NCBI GenBank assembly: GCA_015063125.1
Contig: SUTB01000002.1
Coordinates: 90,720 to 154,719 of the forward strand
Reading direction: 5' to 3'
DNA from: Thermoplasmata archaeon
GTDB taxonomy: Archaea > Thermoplasmatota > Thermoplasmata > Methanomassiliicoccales > Methanomethylophilaceae
DNA: 64,000 nucleotides
Shown: piece by piece, positions 56,725 to 64,000 of the stretch
How the letters are laid out: the number at the start of each line of letters is the position of its first letter
Position numbering within the stretch: position 1 is the stretch's first letter
Notes under the pieces: generated by a model
Told to the model about the DNA's origin: nothing
The model's database searches: none
The model's input: the letters and a program-made list of their open reading frames with translations, nothing else
Position numbers and translations under genes: made by a program

Positions 56725-58920
56725 TTAGCCGTAGAACGGTATGTTATCCCAAGATGCACGGCGTTTCTTGATGTCCTTGCCCATCTTCTCGTAGTTGGCG
56801 AACATATTGGAATCCACGGAGGGTGAAATCTTCTCCAAAGCTGCCATGAAATGGTCCATGGTGATGTACTCGGAATCATGGTCCTCGCGATATGCAACCA
56901 ATCCCGCTTCCCTGCAGAGCGCTGCGAGATCCGCCCCGACATAGCCGTCGGTCTTCGATGCTACGAATTCTAGATCGACATCCTTCAGAGGCATCTTGCG
57001 TGTGTGGACCTTGAGGATGTGCCAGCGTGCTTTCTCATCAGGCTTTCCAACGAGGACGAGCTTGTCGAATCTTCCAGGCCTCAGCAGTGCGGGATCGATC
57101 ATGTCCGGGCGGTTGGTGGCGGCCATGACCATGACGTTGTTCAGGCTCTCGACGCCATCCATGGATGTGAGCATCTGTGCGACGACCCTCTCCCACGAGG
57201 ATCCATCCTCGCCTCCGCGTATCGGGGCTATCGAATCTATCTCGTCGAAGAAAATGATGCACGGGGCCATCTGTTTGGCCCTCTTGAAGATCTGGCGGAT
57301 CGCCCTTTCGCTCTCTCCCAGCCATTTGCTTGCAACCTCGGGTCCGTTGACAGTGATGAAATTGGCTCCCGCCTCGTTGGCGATGGCCTTGGCGATCAGA
57401 GTCTTACCGGTTCCCGGGGGACCGTATAGCAGGACTCCCTTGGCAGGTTCGATGCCCAGTCTTTCGTAGGATTTGTTTCCCTCCTCGGGGATGAACGCCT
57501 CCTCGATCTGGGCGCGGACATCATCCAGTCCGCCCACGTCTTCCCATGTTACCTTGGGGATCTCCACCAGGACCTCCCTCATTCCGCTGGGCTCCACTTC
57601 GGTGAGTGCATCCTTGAAGTCGTTCAGCGTGACCTTCATGTCCTCGAGGACGTCCATCGGGATGGGCTTGTCCAGGTCCAGATCTTTCATGTGAGACCTG
57701 ACGCATTTCATCGCGGCCTCTCTGCACAATGCAGCGAGATCGGCACCGACGAATCCCTGCGTAAGTCCTGCCAGAGCGTCCACGGACACATCTTCAGTCA
57801 ACGGCATGTCCCTCAGGTGGACATTCAGTATGTCGCAGCGCGCTTTGCGTCCCGGTATGCCTATCTCGATCTCCCTGTCGAACCTTCCTGGTCTCCTGAG
57901 GGCGGGATCGATCGAATCCTCCCTGTTCGTGGCTGCAACGACTATGACATTCCCTCTGTCACCGAGTCCGTCCATCAGGGTCAGGAGCTGTGCTACGACG
58001 CGTCTCTCGACCTCGCCTGCGACCGAATCCCTGTTGGGGGCTATCGAGTCTATCTCATCGAGGAAGATTATGCTGGGGGTGTGGTCCGAGGCCTCCTTGA
58101 AGATGTCCCTCAGCCTCTCCTCGCTCTGTCCGTAGAACTGTCCGATGATCTCGGGTCCGCGGACCGAGAACAGGGTAGCCCCGGATTCGTTGGCCACAGC
58201 CTCCGCTATGAGTGTCTTTCCGGTTCCCGGGGGACCGTACAGGAGGACTCCCTTGGGAGCGCCTATCCCGAGCCTCTCGAAGAGCTCCGGGTGCTTCAAC
58301 GGCAGCTCCACCATCTCCCTGATCCTCTTAAGCTCGTCGTCCAGTCCTCCGACGTCATCGTACGTGACCTTCCCTCTGGCAGTCCTCTCGGTCTGCTTCT
58401 GGGCCATGTCCTTGACAGTGAACTTCGTCTTCTTGGTGACGATAACCGGACCTCTGGGGGTTGTGGATGCGACATTGAATGTGGACCTGTTCCCCATCAG
58501 CGCCACGTTGGGGACTATGATGTCCGTCCCCATCATCAACGGTCTGCCCTGCAGACCAGATTTGAAAATTTCCTCTATGTCCTTGCCGAAGCGGATCTTC
58601 TTCCCTTCGGGGATGTTGGGGTACAGCATGACCGATTCGGCCTCCGCGGGGATGCATTTCTTCACCGTGACGTTCTCGTCTATGCTCACCCCGGCGTTGG
58701 TCCTGGCCAGTCCGTCGATGGCTATCAGGCCCTGGCCTTCCTGGTCTATCCCGCAGGGGAAGACCTTGGCCACGACAGACCTCTTTCCGATTATCTCAAC
58801 GGTGTCACCTAGCTCCAGACCGAGCTTGCGGCGGGATGCTGAATCCATCCTTGCACGGCCGTATCCCGACTCCGTCTGACGTTCGGGCATCGCCACCTTG
58901 AGAACAATCGAATCTGCCAT
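56725..58920 (-). CDS. Cdc48/VAT-type AAA+ ATPase
   Basis: A 731-residue tandem AAA+ unfoldase. N domain (double-psi barrel) residues 1-180, then D1 (Walker A GPPGTGKTLIAEA, Walker B IIFLDEIDSIAPNR, Arg finger region ALRRPGRFD) and D2 (GPPGTGKTLIAKA, IIFFDEIDSIAPIR, LLRPGRFDKL). Aromatic pore loops follow in each ring. It forms a hexamer that threads substrate proteins to the proteasome. The very C-terminus is NIPFYG, with no long HbYX tail. Stop is UAA. Confidence 0.93.
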   Translation of the reverse strand: MADSIVLKVAMPERQTESGYGRARMDSASRRKLGLELGDTVEIIGKRSVVAKVFPCGIDQEGQGLIAIDGLARTNAGVSIDENVTVKKCIPAEAESVMLYPNIPEGKKIRFGKDIEEIFKSGLQGRPLMMGTDIIVPNVALMGNRSTFNVASTTPRGPVIVTKKTKFTVKDMAQKQTERTARGKVTYDDVGGLDDELKRIREMVELPLKHPELFERLGIGAPKGVLLYGPPGTGKTLIAEAVANESGATLFSVRGPEIIGQFYGQSEERLRDIFKEASDHTPSIIFLDEIDSIAPNRDSVAGEVERRVVAQLLTLMDGLGDRGNVIVVAATNREDSIDPALRRPGRFDREIEIGIPGRKARCDILNVHLRDMPLTEDVSVDALAGLTQGFVGADLAALCREAAMKCVRSHMKDLDLDKPIPMDVLEDMKVTLNDFKDALTEVEPSGMREVLVEIPKVTWEDVGGLDDVRAQIEEAFIPEEGNKSYERLGIEPAKGVLLYGPPGTGKTLIAKAIANEAGANFITVNGPEVASKWLGESERAIRQIFKRAKQMAPCIIFFDEIDSIAPIRGGEDGSSWERVVAQMLTSMDGVESLNNVMVMAATNRPDMIDPALLRPGRFDKLVLVGKPDEKARWHILKVHTRKMPLKDVDLEFVASKTDGYVGADLAALCREAGLVAYREDHDSEYITMDHFMAALEKISPSVDSNMFANYEKMGKDIKKRRASWDNIPFYG

Positions 58921-59006
58921 CGGGTAACCCGATGTTTTATTAGCTCATAAATGTGGCTACAGCCACCCACCAATCCCTTTTATCCACGCACGCGATAGGG
59001 ATGTTT

Positions 59007-59246
59007 ATGGCTGTACTAGAGATCAGAATCGAGCTCAAGAAAGGCGTTGCCGATCCTGAAGGCAAGAACACTAAGAAGACATTGGAATCCCTCGGTTTCG
59101 AGGGGCTCGGCGAGGTCAGGTTCGTCAAGCTCTTCGAGGTGGAGGTGGACCTTCCTCCCGAAGAGGCCAAGAAGGCTGGGGAGGAGATGTGCAGGAAGCT
59201 CTTGGCGAACCCTGTCATCCAGAACTACAAGGTCGCAGTGAGATGA
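59007..59246 (+). CDS. purS: Phosphoribosylformylglycinamidine synthase subunit PurS
   Basis: A 79-residue PurS: AVLEIRIELKKGVADPEGK, then ALESLGF-like TLESLGFEGLGEVRFVKLFE and the closing NPVIQNYKV. It bridges PurL and PurQ in the archaeal/Gram-positive FGAM synthetase. Start 59007 is chosen on family length; ATG 59001 is also in frame. purL follows after 4 bases. Confidence 0.92.
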   Translation: MAVLEIRIELKKGVADPEGKNTKKTLESLGFEGLGEVRFVKLFEVEVDLPPEEAKKAGEEMCRKLLANPVIQNYKVAVR

Positions 59247-59250
59247 TTCA

Positions 59251-61578
59251 ATGGCAGATCTGATGATCAAGCGCGATGTCCCCTTCCCGCTCTACGATGT
59301 CGCAATCCTAGATGCCACGGACGACCAGCTGAAGCAGGTCTCCGCAGACATGGCCTTGGGATTGTCCGTGGACGAGATGAAGGTGGTCCGCGATTATTTC
59401 AAGAAGGAGGGTAGGAACCCCACAGATGTGGAGCTCCAGTCCCTCGGACAGGCATGGAGCGAGCACTGCTGCTACAAGAGCAGCAAACCCATCCTCAAGG
59501 AGTTCGTATTCGGACTGGACAGGGAAGATATCCTCTCCAGGGGAGATGCCGGGGTCATGGTCTTCGATGACGACTACGGCTACTGTCTGAGGATAGAGAG
59601 TCACAACCACCCCTCTGCTGTCGAGCCCTACGGAGGCGCAGCGACGGGAATCGGAGGAATCCTGAGGGATGTCGTGTGCATGGGAGCGCAGCCCATCGGT
59701 CTGGCGGATCCCCTGTGCTTCGGACCCATAGACTACAGCGGGGAGATCCCTCCGGGAACAAAGCACCCCAGATACCTTGTCAACGGTGTCGTGTCAGGAA
59801 TCAGGGACTACGGTAACCGCTGTGGTATCCCTACGATAACAGGCGGATTCTTCTTCGATGAGAAGTACACAGGCAACTGCCTCGTGAACGTGGCATGCCT
59901 CGGAATCGTAAAGAGGAAGGACCTGGCCAACAACTTCGCCGGAGGACCCGGCGAGGTAATGATCCTCATCGGAGGACGCACCGGACGTGACGGAATTCAC
60001 GGAGTCAACTTCGCATCCGCGGACCTTACAGCCACCTCGGATGAGGACTCCAGAGGAGCCGTCCAGCTGGGAGACCCCATCACAAAGGAACCGGTCATGC
60101 ACGCATGCTTCGAGGTCAACGCCAAGCATCTCATCACCGGAATGAAGGATCTCGGAGGCGGAGGACTGAGCTGCGTCGTCGGAGAGATGGCGCTGGAAGC
60201 CGGATGCGGAGCGGATGTGGACCTGGAGAAGGTCCCGCTCAAGGAGCCCGGACTCGCACCCTGGGAGATATGGGTGTCGGAGTCGCAGGAGCGTATGATG
60301 TGCACCTGTAAGCCCGAGAACGTGGAGAAGGTCCTGGAGATTTTCGATATGTGGGATGTGCTGGCCACACCCGTGGCAAGGACCACTGATATTAGGCACA
60401 CCCGCCTGTTCTGGGAAGGAGAGCTCATCTTCGACATGGACCTGGAGTTCCTCACAGGAGGACCGGTCTACAACAGGCCTTACACGCTGCCCAAGGTGTC
60501 CTCCAAGCAGAACGAGAAGTTCCCCAAGCTACCCTCTGACAAGGAGGTCATCCTCAAACTGCTGTCCGATTTCAATGTAGCATCCAAGGAGTGGGCCATC
60601 AGGCAGTATGACCACGAGGTCCGCGCCAGCACGGCCATCCACCCGATGGTCGGAAAGCTCAACGAGACCGGTCCCGGAGACGCGTCCGTTCTCCTGCCGG
60701 TGCCCGGAAGCAAGAGGGGACTGGCAGCCGCAGTCGGCTGCAACCCTTGGTTCTGCGAGGCAGACCCCTACAAGGGAGGAATGGCGGCCATCGATGAGAC
60801 CTGCAGGAACATCGTCGCCGTAGGCGCGATGCCCAACGCATTCACGGACTGCCTCAACTTCGGAAATCCCGAGATCCCGGAGAGGCTCGGAGTCTTCAGG
60901 GAGGCGGTCAGGGGATTAGGCGAGATCGCCAGGGAGCTCAACATCCCGATCCCCTCAGGAAACGTCAGTCTCTACAACGAGGCCCCGGGAGGGAAGCACA
61001 TCCTGCCCACGCCCATGCTGTTGGGATGCGGAATCATCGACGACGTGACCAAAGCCGTCACCGCCGACTTCAAGAGGGCCGGAAGCTGCATATTCATAGT
61101 CGGAAAGACGAAGGACGAGATGGGGGCATCCCTGCTCTTCCGCAAGTTCGGAGGAGTGGAGGGAGAGGTCCCCGGAGTCGACATCCCTGCGCTGAAGAGG
61201 AACATGGCCAATCTGCTGAAGGCGATGGACAAGAGGCTCGTCCTCAGCTGCCACGACTGTTCCGACGGAGGACTCGCCGTGGCCGTGGCCGAGATGTGCA
61301 TCTCCGGTCAGATCGGAGCGGAACTCGACCTTTCAGCCATGGAGGGCGAGCTCAGCAGGAAGCTCTACTCCGAGAGCAACAGCCGTTGGATCGTCGAGGT
61401 CGACGGCAAGGATGCGACGGAGTTCACCAAGATCATGGGCGACGATGCCCAGATAATCGGAATCACCAAGGGTGATGAGTTGAAGATCAAGGACAACGGA
61501 ACGGTCATCACCGTCGAGGAGATGAGGAAGGCCTGGAACGATCCCATTTGGAACATCATGGGAGGTGCTTCCCAATGA
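59251..61578 (+). CDS. purL: Phosphoribosylformylglycinamidine synthase subunit PurL
   Basis: A 775-residue small-type PurL synthetase. SLGQAWSEHCCYKSSK, RIESHNHPSAVEPYGGAATG, MGAQPIGLADPLCFG and the second-half SCHDCSDGGLAVAVAEM are family motifs binding FGAR and ATP. It makes FGAM with ammonia from PurQ. Start ATG 59251 lies 4 bases after purS and the stop overlaps purQ (ATGA), so purSLQ is one transcript. Confidence 0.95.
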   Translation: MADLMIKRDVPFPLYDVAILDATDDQLKQVSADMALGLSVDEMKVVRDYFKKEGRNPTDVELQSLGQAWSEHCCYKSSKPILKEFVFGLDREDILSRGDAGVMVFDDDYGYCLRIESHNHPSAVEPYGGAATGIGGILRDVVCMGAQPIGLADPLCFGPIDYSGEIPPGTKHPRYLVNGVVSGIRDYGNRCGIPTITGGFFFDEKYTGNCLVNVACLGIVKRKDLANNFAGGPGEVMILIGGRTGRDGIHGVNFASADLTATSDEDSRGAVQLGDPITKEPVMHACFEVNAKHLITGMKDLGGGGLSCVVGEMALEAGCGADVDLEKVPLKEPGLAPWEIWVSESQERMMCTCKPENVEKVLEIFDMWDVLATPVARTTDIRHTRLFWEGELIFDMDLEFLTGGPVYNRPYTLPKVSSKQNEKFPKLPSDKEVILKLLSDFNVASKEWAIRQYDHEVRASTAIHPMVGKLNETGPGDASVLLPVPGSKRGLAAAVGCNPWFCEADPYKGGMAAIDETCRNIVAVGAMPNAFTDCLNFGNPEIPERLGVFREAVRGLGEIARELNIPIPSGNVSLYNEAPGGKHILPTPMLLGCGIIDDVTKAVTADFKRAGSCIFIVGKTKDEMGASLLFRKFGGVEGEVPGVDIPALKRNMANLLKAMDKRLVLSCHDCSDGGLAVAVAEMCISGQIGAELDLSAMEGELSRKLYSESNSRWIVEVDGKDATEFTKIMGDDAQIIGITKGDELKIKDNGTVITVEEMRKAWNDPIWNIMGGASQ

Positions 61579-62393
61579 AGGCGGAGGATGTCAAGGTATG
61601 CGTCATACGCATCGAAGGAACGAACTGCGAGGACGAGATGGCCAACGCTTTCAAGATGGTCGGAGCCCAGGCGGAGAAGGTCCATTTGAAGCAGCTGCTC
61701 GGTCAGGCCCCTGCAGAGATGAGGCGCAGTCTGGAGGACTACGACGCACTCGCATTCCCCGGAGGATTCTCCGCCGGAGACTACGTACGTGCAGGTGCGA
61801 TATTCGCGGCTAGGATCAAGGCCGGTATCGGCAGCGACGTCAAGAAGTTCGTTGAGTCGGGCAAGCCCGTCCTCGGAGTCTGCAACGGATTCCAGATCCT
61901 CGTCGAGATGGGACTTCTGCCCGCAATCGAGGAGACCATGTCCGCAGAGCCCCAGGCGGCCCTGTACAACAACGTCTCCGGAAGGTTCGAGTGCCGCCCC
62001 ACGATCCTTAGGAACGACAACAGGGGCAAGTGCGTATTCACAAGCAAGGTGCCTGCCAAGAAGACCCTGATGATCCCCTCCGCTCACGGAGAAGGGAACC
62101 TGATGAGCATGGATCCTGATTTCGTGCAGAAGCTGGAGGACAACGACCAGATCGTCTTCAGGTACGTCCGTCCCGATGGTTCCGACGCCGATTATCCGTG
62201 GAACCCCAACGGTTCCCCCTCGGACATCGCGGGAATATGCAACCCTGCCGGTAACGTCATGGGAATGATGCCCCATCCGGAGCGTGTGATGACAAGGTTC
62301 ACCCACCCTGACTGGACAAGGGGATACGACACGGAGGAAGGAGACGGCAGATGCGTCTTCGAGTCCGTGATGAAGTATCTCGAGAAACTCTAA
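61575..62393 (+). CDS. purQ: Phosphoribosylformylglycinamidine synthase glutaminase PurQ
   Basis: A 272-residue class I glutamine amidotransferase. The oxyanion loop is AFPGGFSAGDYVRAG, the nucleophile is in LGVCNGFQILVEMG and the His-Glu pair in MMPHPERVM. It supplies ammonia to PurL. Start overlaps the purL stop by four bases. The gene ends in UAA and is followed by a GNRA-loop hairpin. Confidence 0.95.
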   Translation: MKAEDVKVCVIRIEGTNCEDEMANAFKMVGAQAEKVHLKQLLGQAPAEMRRSLEDYDALAFPGGFSAGDYVRAGAIFAARIKAGIGSDVKKFVESGKPVLGVCNGFQILVEMGLLPAIEETMSAEPQAALYNNVSGRFECRPTILRNDNRGKCVFTSKVPAKKTLMIPSAHGEGNLMSMDPDFVQKLEDNDQIVFRYVRPDGSDADYPWNPNGSPSDIAGICNPAGNVMGMMPHPERVMTRFTHPDWTRGYDTEEGDGRCVFESVMKYLEKL

Positions 62394-62397
62394 ACGG

Positions 62398-62415
62398 GAC
62401 GGGGGCGACCCCGTC
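62398..62415. terminator. Bidirectional hairpin between purQ and ribK
   Basis: GACGGGG-GCGA-CCCCGTC is a perfect 7-bp stem with a GNRA tetraloop, lying exactly between the convergent stop codons of purQ and ribK. Confidence 0.65.
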
Positions 62416-63072
62416 TCACAGTTTTACTTTCACGTCTATCCTGTCGCCGTCGCTTAGGCTGAGGGTTCTCCTCACGCTGCAAGGCGCTATGATCTCCAGG
62501 ATATCAACGTAATGCGACCTCTCAGGCACGATGATGGCGCATTCGATGTTGTGGATGGATGCCTTGTATGCGATCACGTTGCCGAAGCTTCTGCCCTCGT
62601 TGGTGAAACCGTCGATCATGATCCCGGCGGTGTTCCTGACGATGTCGATCTTACCGATCTCCTCGGGGTAGATGCGGACGTTGAAGGTTCCCTGGAAGGG
62701 GCTGAACCCGAGCTTCTCCTTGAACTGCTTCAGGTAGCCTTCCTGACAGATGTAGTAGCCGCCCTCGCCCATTCCCGATGCGACCTCCCCATGGATGTTG
62801 AGGTGGTCGGTGCGCTCGAAGATACGGCGGTATTCGGTGTACTCCTTCTTCATGAGCTCGACACCTTTGGGAGTGATCTTGATGCGCTGTTTTCTGGTCC
62901 CCAGGTCCCTGGTGATGTAACCGTCATCGATCAGTTCGAGGATTCTCTTGGATGCGGATTGCTGACTCATATCGAGCGAATCGCCCAATTCCCTGGAGGA
63001 AATGGATATGTAATCATCCAGTGCTCCCAATAAAGCCAACTTGCGGAGGGCGAACGCAAACTTCTCATCCAT
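62416..63072 (-). CDS. ribK: CTP-dependent riboflavin kinase RibK with N-terminal winged helix
   Basis: A 218-residue archaeal RibK that makes FMN using CTP. The winged helix (residues 1-85, SQQSASKRILELIDDGYITR) is followed by the kinase barrel: GEVASGMGEGGYYI, GFSPFQGTFNVRIYP and ERSHYVDILEIIAP. The fused helix-turn-helix suggests autoregulation by flavin, as seen in some archaeal RibR/RibK proteins. The 100 bases upstream contain only a terminator. Confidence 0.9.
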   Translation of the reverse strand: MDEKFAFALRKLALLGALDDYISISSRELGDSLDMSQQSASKRILELIDDGYITRDLGTRKQRIKITPKGVELMKKEYTEYRRIFERTDHLNIHGEVASGMGEGGYYICQEGYLKQFKEKLGFSPFQGTFNVRIYPEEIGKIDIVRNTAGIMIDGFTNEGRSFGNVIAYKASIHNIECAIIVPERSHYVDILEIIAPCSVRRTLSLSDGDRIDVKVKL

Positions 63073-63140
63073 GTTTTCGGTATACTATTCTCTACCAATA
63101 AAAAAGTTGATGAGCTTAATCTAACAAAATTAGATGTAGG

Positions 63141-63164
63141 AAAAAGGGCCCTTTCGGGCCTTTT
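63141..63164 (-). terminator. GAAA-loop hairpin with T run
   Basis: On the minus strand AAAAGGCCC-GAAA-GGGCC then CTTTTT forms a stable GNRA-capped stem and T run just after the stop of the small membrane protein at 63173. Confidence 0.65.
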
Positions 63165-63172
63165 GAAGTTTC

Positions 63173-63541
63173 TCAGATGACCCTGTTGGTGTCCACGTAG
63201 CTCTTGGTGGATCCCATGCTGCCGATGGCGACGCAGAGGATTCCGAGAATTACGAGAATGATAGCCAAGATGGGCATCATCGCACCGTAGATGGCTGCGA
63301 TGACCGTGAAGGCCACTGTCAGTGCGGAGAGCACGACGACTGTGGATCCCTTCACAGGGCTGTAGGAGGAGAAGCATCCTGCAACGGCGAAGAACACCAT
63401 GGAGACAACCATGTTGATTCCGACGAAGGGGGTGCACTCAACCGTTCCGTCCCAGGCGTATGCCATGGAAGCGAACGCGATGATAGCACCTACGAATGCT
63501 ACTCCCATTCCAATCTTCATTGTGTTGGGCATTGCGCTCAT
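63173..63541 (-). CDS. Small four-helix membrane protein
   Basis: A 122-residue protein with four hydrophobic helices (MKIGMGVAFVGAIIAFASMA, GINMVVSMVFFAVAG, VVVLSALTVAFTVIAAI and PILAIILVILGILCVAI) and short loops; the first loop after helix 1 (WDGTVECTP) probably faces outside. Not recognised. It follows the DUF998-like gene by 32 bases and probably shares its transcript. Confidence 0.6.
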   Translation of the reverse strand: MSAMPNTMKIGMGVAFVGAIIAFASMAYAWDGTVECTPFVGINMVVSMVFFAVAGCFSSYSPVKGSTVVVLSALTVAFTVIAAIYGAMMPILAIILVILGILCVAIGSMGSTKSYVDTNRVI

Positions 63542-63573
63542 TTTATTACCGTCCTGTTATCGGGTTACCTATT

Positions 63574-64000
63574 TTAACCCTTACTGAAAGCCAGCGAGAG
63601 GCTCTGGGTGATCATCCAGATGCACATGGCCAAGACTGCTATTACCTCGATTCCGCCGAGCTGGAATCCAGGCATCGAGGCGAAGACGATGACCACGAGA
63701 GCTCCGGTTGCTGCAGCGCTGACGACTTTTCCTGAGCGATAATCAGTTATTGCACTGATGATGACCGTGATGAGGATCAGGAAGAAGTATGTGCAGGCAA
63801 TGGGGATGTGGTAAGCCGTGTCCTTGGTGAACAAGCCGATAGCTGCGAGCAGAATTCCACAGAAGAACAGTACGACCGCTCCTCCGCATGCAGCCCCTTC
63901 ATAGGCCTTGATTTTTCCAATCGAATGGATGACGACAAACAAACCTGCGATCATGCAGGTGTAGTTGAATATGTTGGCCGCAAGAGCCGAGTGCGATATG
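63574..64000 (-). CDS. DUF998-like membrane protein (start beyond the window)
   Basis: The frame is open across the right edge: reading past the Met at 63954 gives the segment HSALAANIFNYTCMIAGLFV, which matches the DUF998 pattern of an asparagine-containing second helix. Four to five hydrophobic helices follow in the 126 residues after that Met. The family is of unknown function. Its true start lies outside the window. Confidence 0.6.
   Translation of the reverse strand, partial: ISHSALAANIFNYTCMIAGLFVVIHSIGKIKAYEGAACGGAVVLFFCGILLAAIGLFTKDTAYHIPIACTYFFLILITVIISAITDYRSGKVVSAAATGALVVIVFASMPGFQLGGIEVIAVLAMCIWMITQSLSLAFSKG

Overview
The window looks like chromosome of a methanogenic archaeon of the Thermoplasmata, most likely order Methanomassiliicoccales (gut or wetland methanogens). 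Archaeal markers are a Cdc48/VAT AAA ATPase, CTP-dependent riboflavin kinase RibK, tRNA C56 methyltransferase Trm56, an archaeal Elp3, a COG2522-type regulator, TATA-box promoters with several probably leaderless starts, and a heterodisulfide reductase HdrD-like protein. DNA gyrase, IscS/IscU, a LysR regulator and EamA transporters look acquired from bacteria. None of the protein genes I annotated ends in UAG (nearly all end in UGA, a few in UAA), and the one in-frame UAG sits inside an otherwise intact O-acetylhomoserine sulfhydrylase gene. That fits an organism that reads UAG as pyrrolysine. No pyl gene lies in the window, so order and decoding are inferences.

Layout. 1-6 kb: a base-excision-repair pair (OGG-type glycosylase and endonuclease IV), a DUF1538 membrane protein with a PII-like partner, tRNA-Thr and thiC. 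6-13 kb: gyrB-gyrA, tRNA-Phe, a 58-residue small ORF with DUF531, polyprenyl synthase, purM. 13.8-19.6 kb: a divergent sulfur regulon, metY(UAG)-cysK-rrf2 on one side and metA-iscS-iscU-DUF on the other, with a palindrome between them. 19.6-25 kb: GltS, an iron-sulfur-flavoprotein-like gene, a repeat-rich AT block, a DUF4143 ATPase between 21-nt direct repeats, and an EamA/LysR pair. 25-35 kb: RlmE, FAH-family hydrolase, Lhr-type helicase, HdrD and assorted regulators and membrane proteins.

35.9-44.6 kb holds the most interesting system, a minus-strand operon that looks like a RiPP pathway. It has two tandem 92-residue precursors with Nif11-like leaders and Gly-Gly/Gly-Ser cleavage sites, a radical SAM/SPASM maturase, a C39-peptidase ABC exporter, a second NHLM-type ABC protein, a STAS (RsbV-like) protein and a membrane SpoIIE phosphatase fused to an RsbW-like kinase domain. 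The predicted cores carry two CxxC knuckles like a zinc ribbon. Nif11/radical-SAM peptide export and partner-switching signalling in one archaeal operon is unusual.

44.8-49.7 kb: a DUF5678/retropepsin pair with a frameshift, then a small tRNA-anchored element (14-nt repeat of the tRNA 3' end, integrase fragment, choloylglycine-hydrolase-like enzyme), a membrane AlbA_2 protein and tRNA-Asn. 50-64 kb: housekeeping genes including trm56, trxA-trxB, elp3, cdc48, purS-purL-purQ and ribK.
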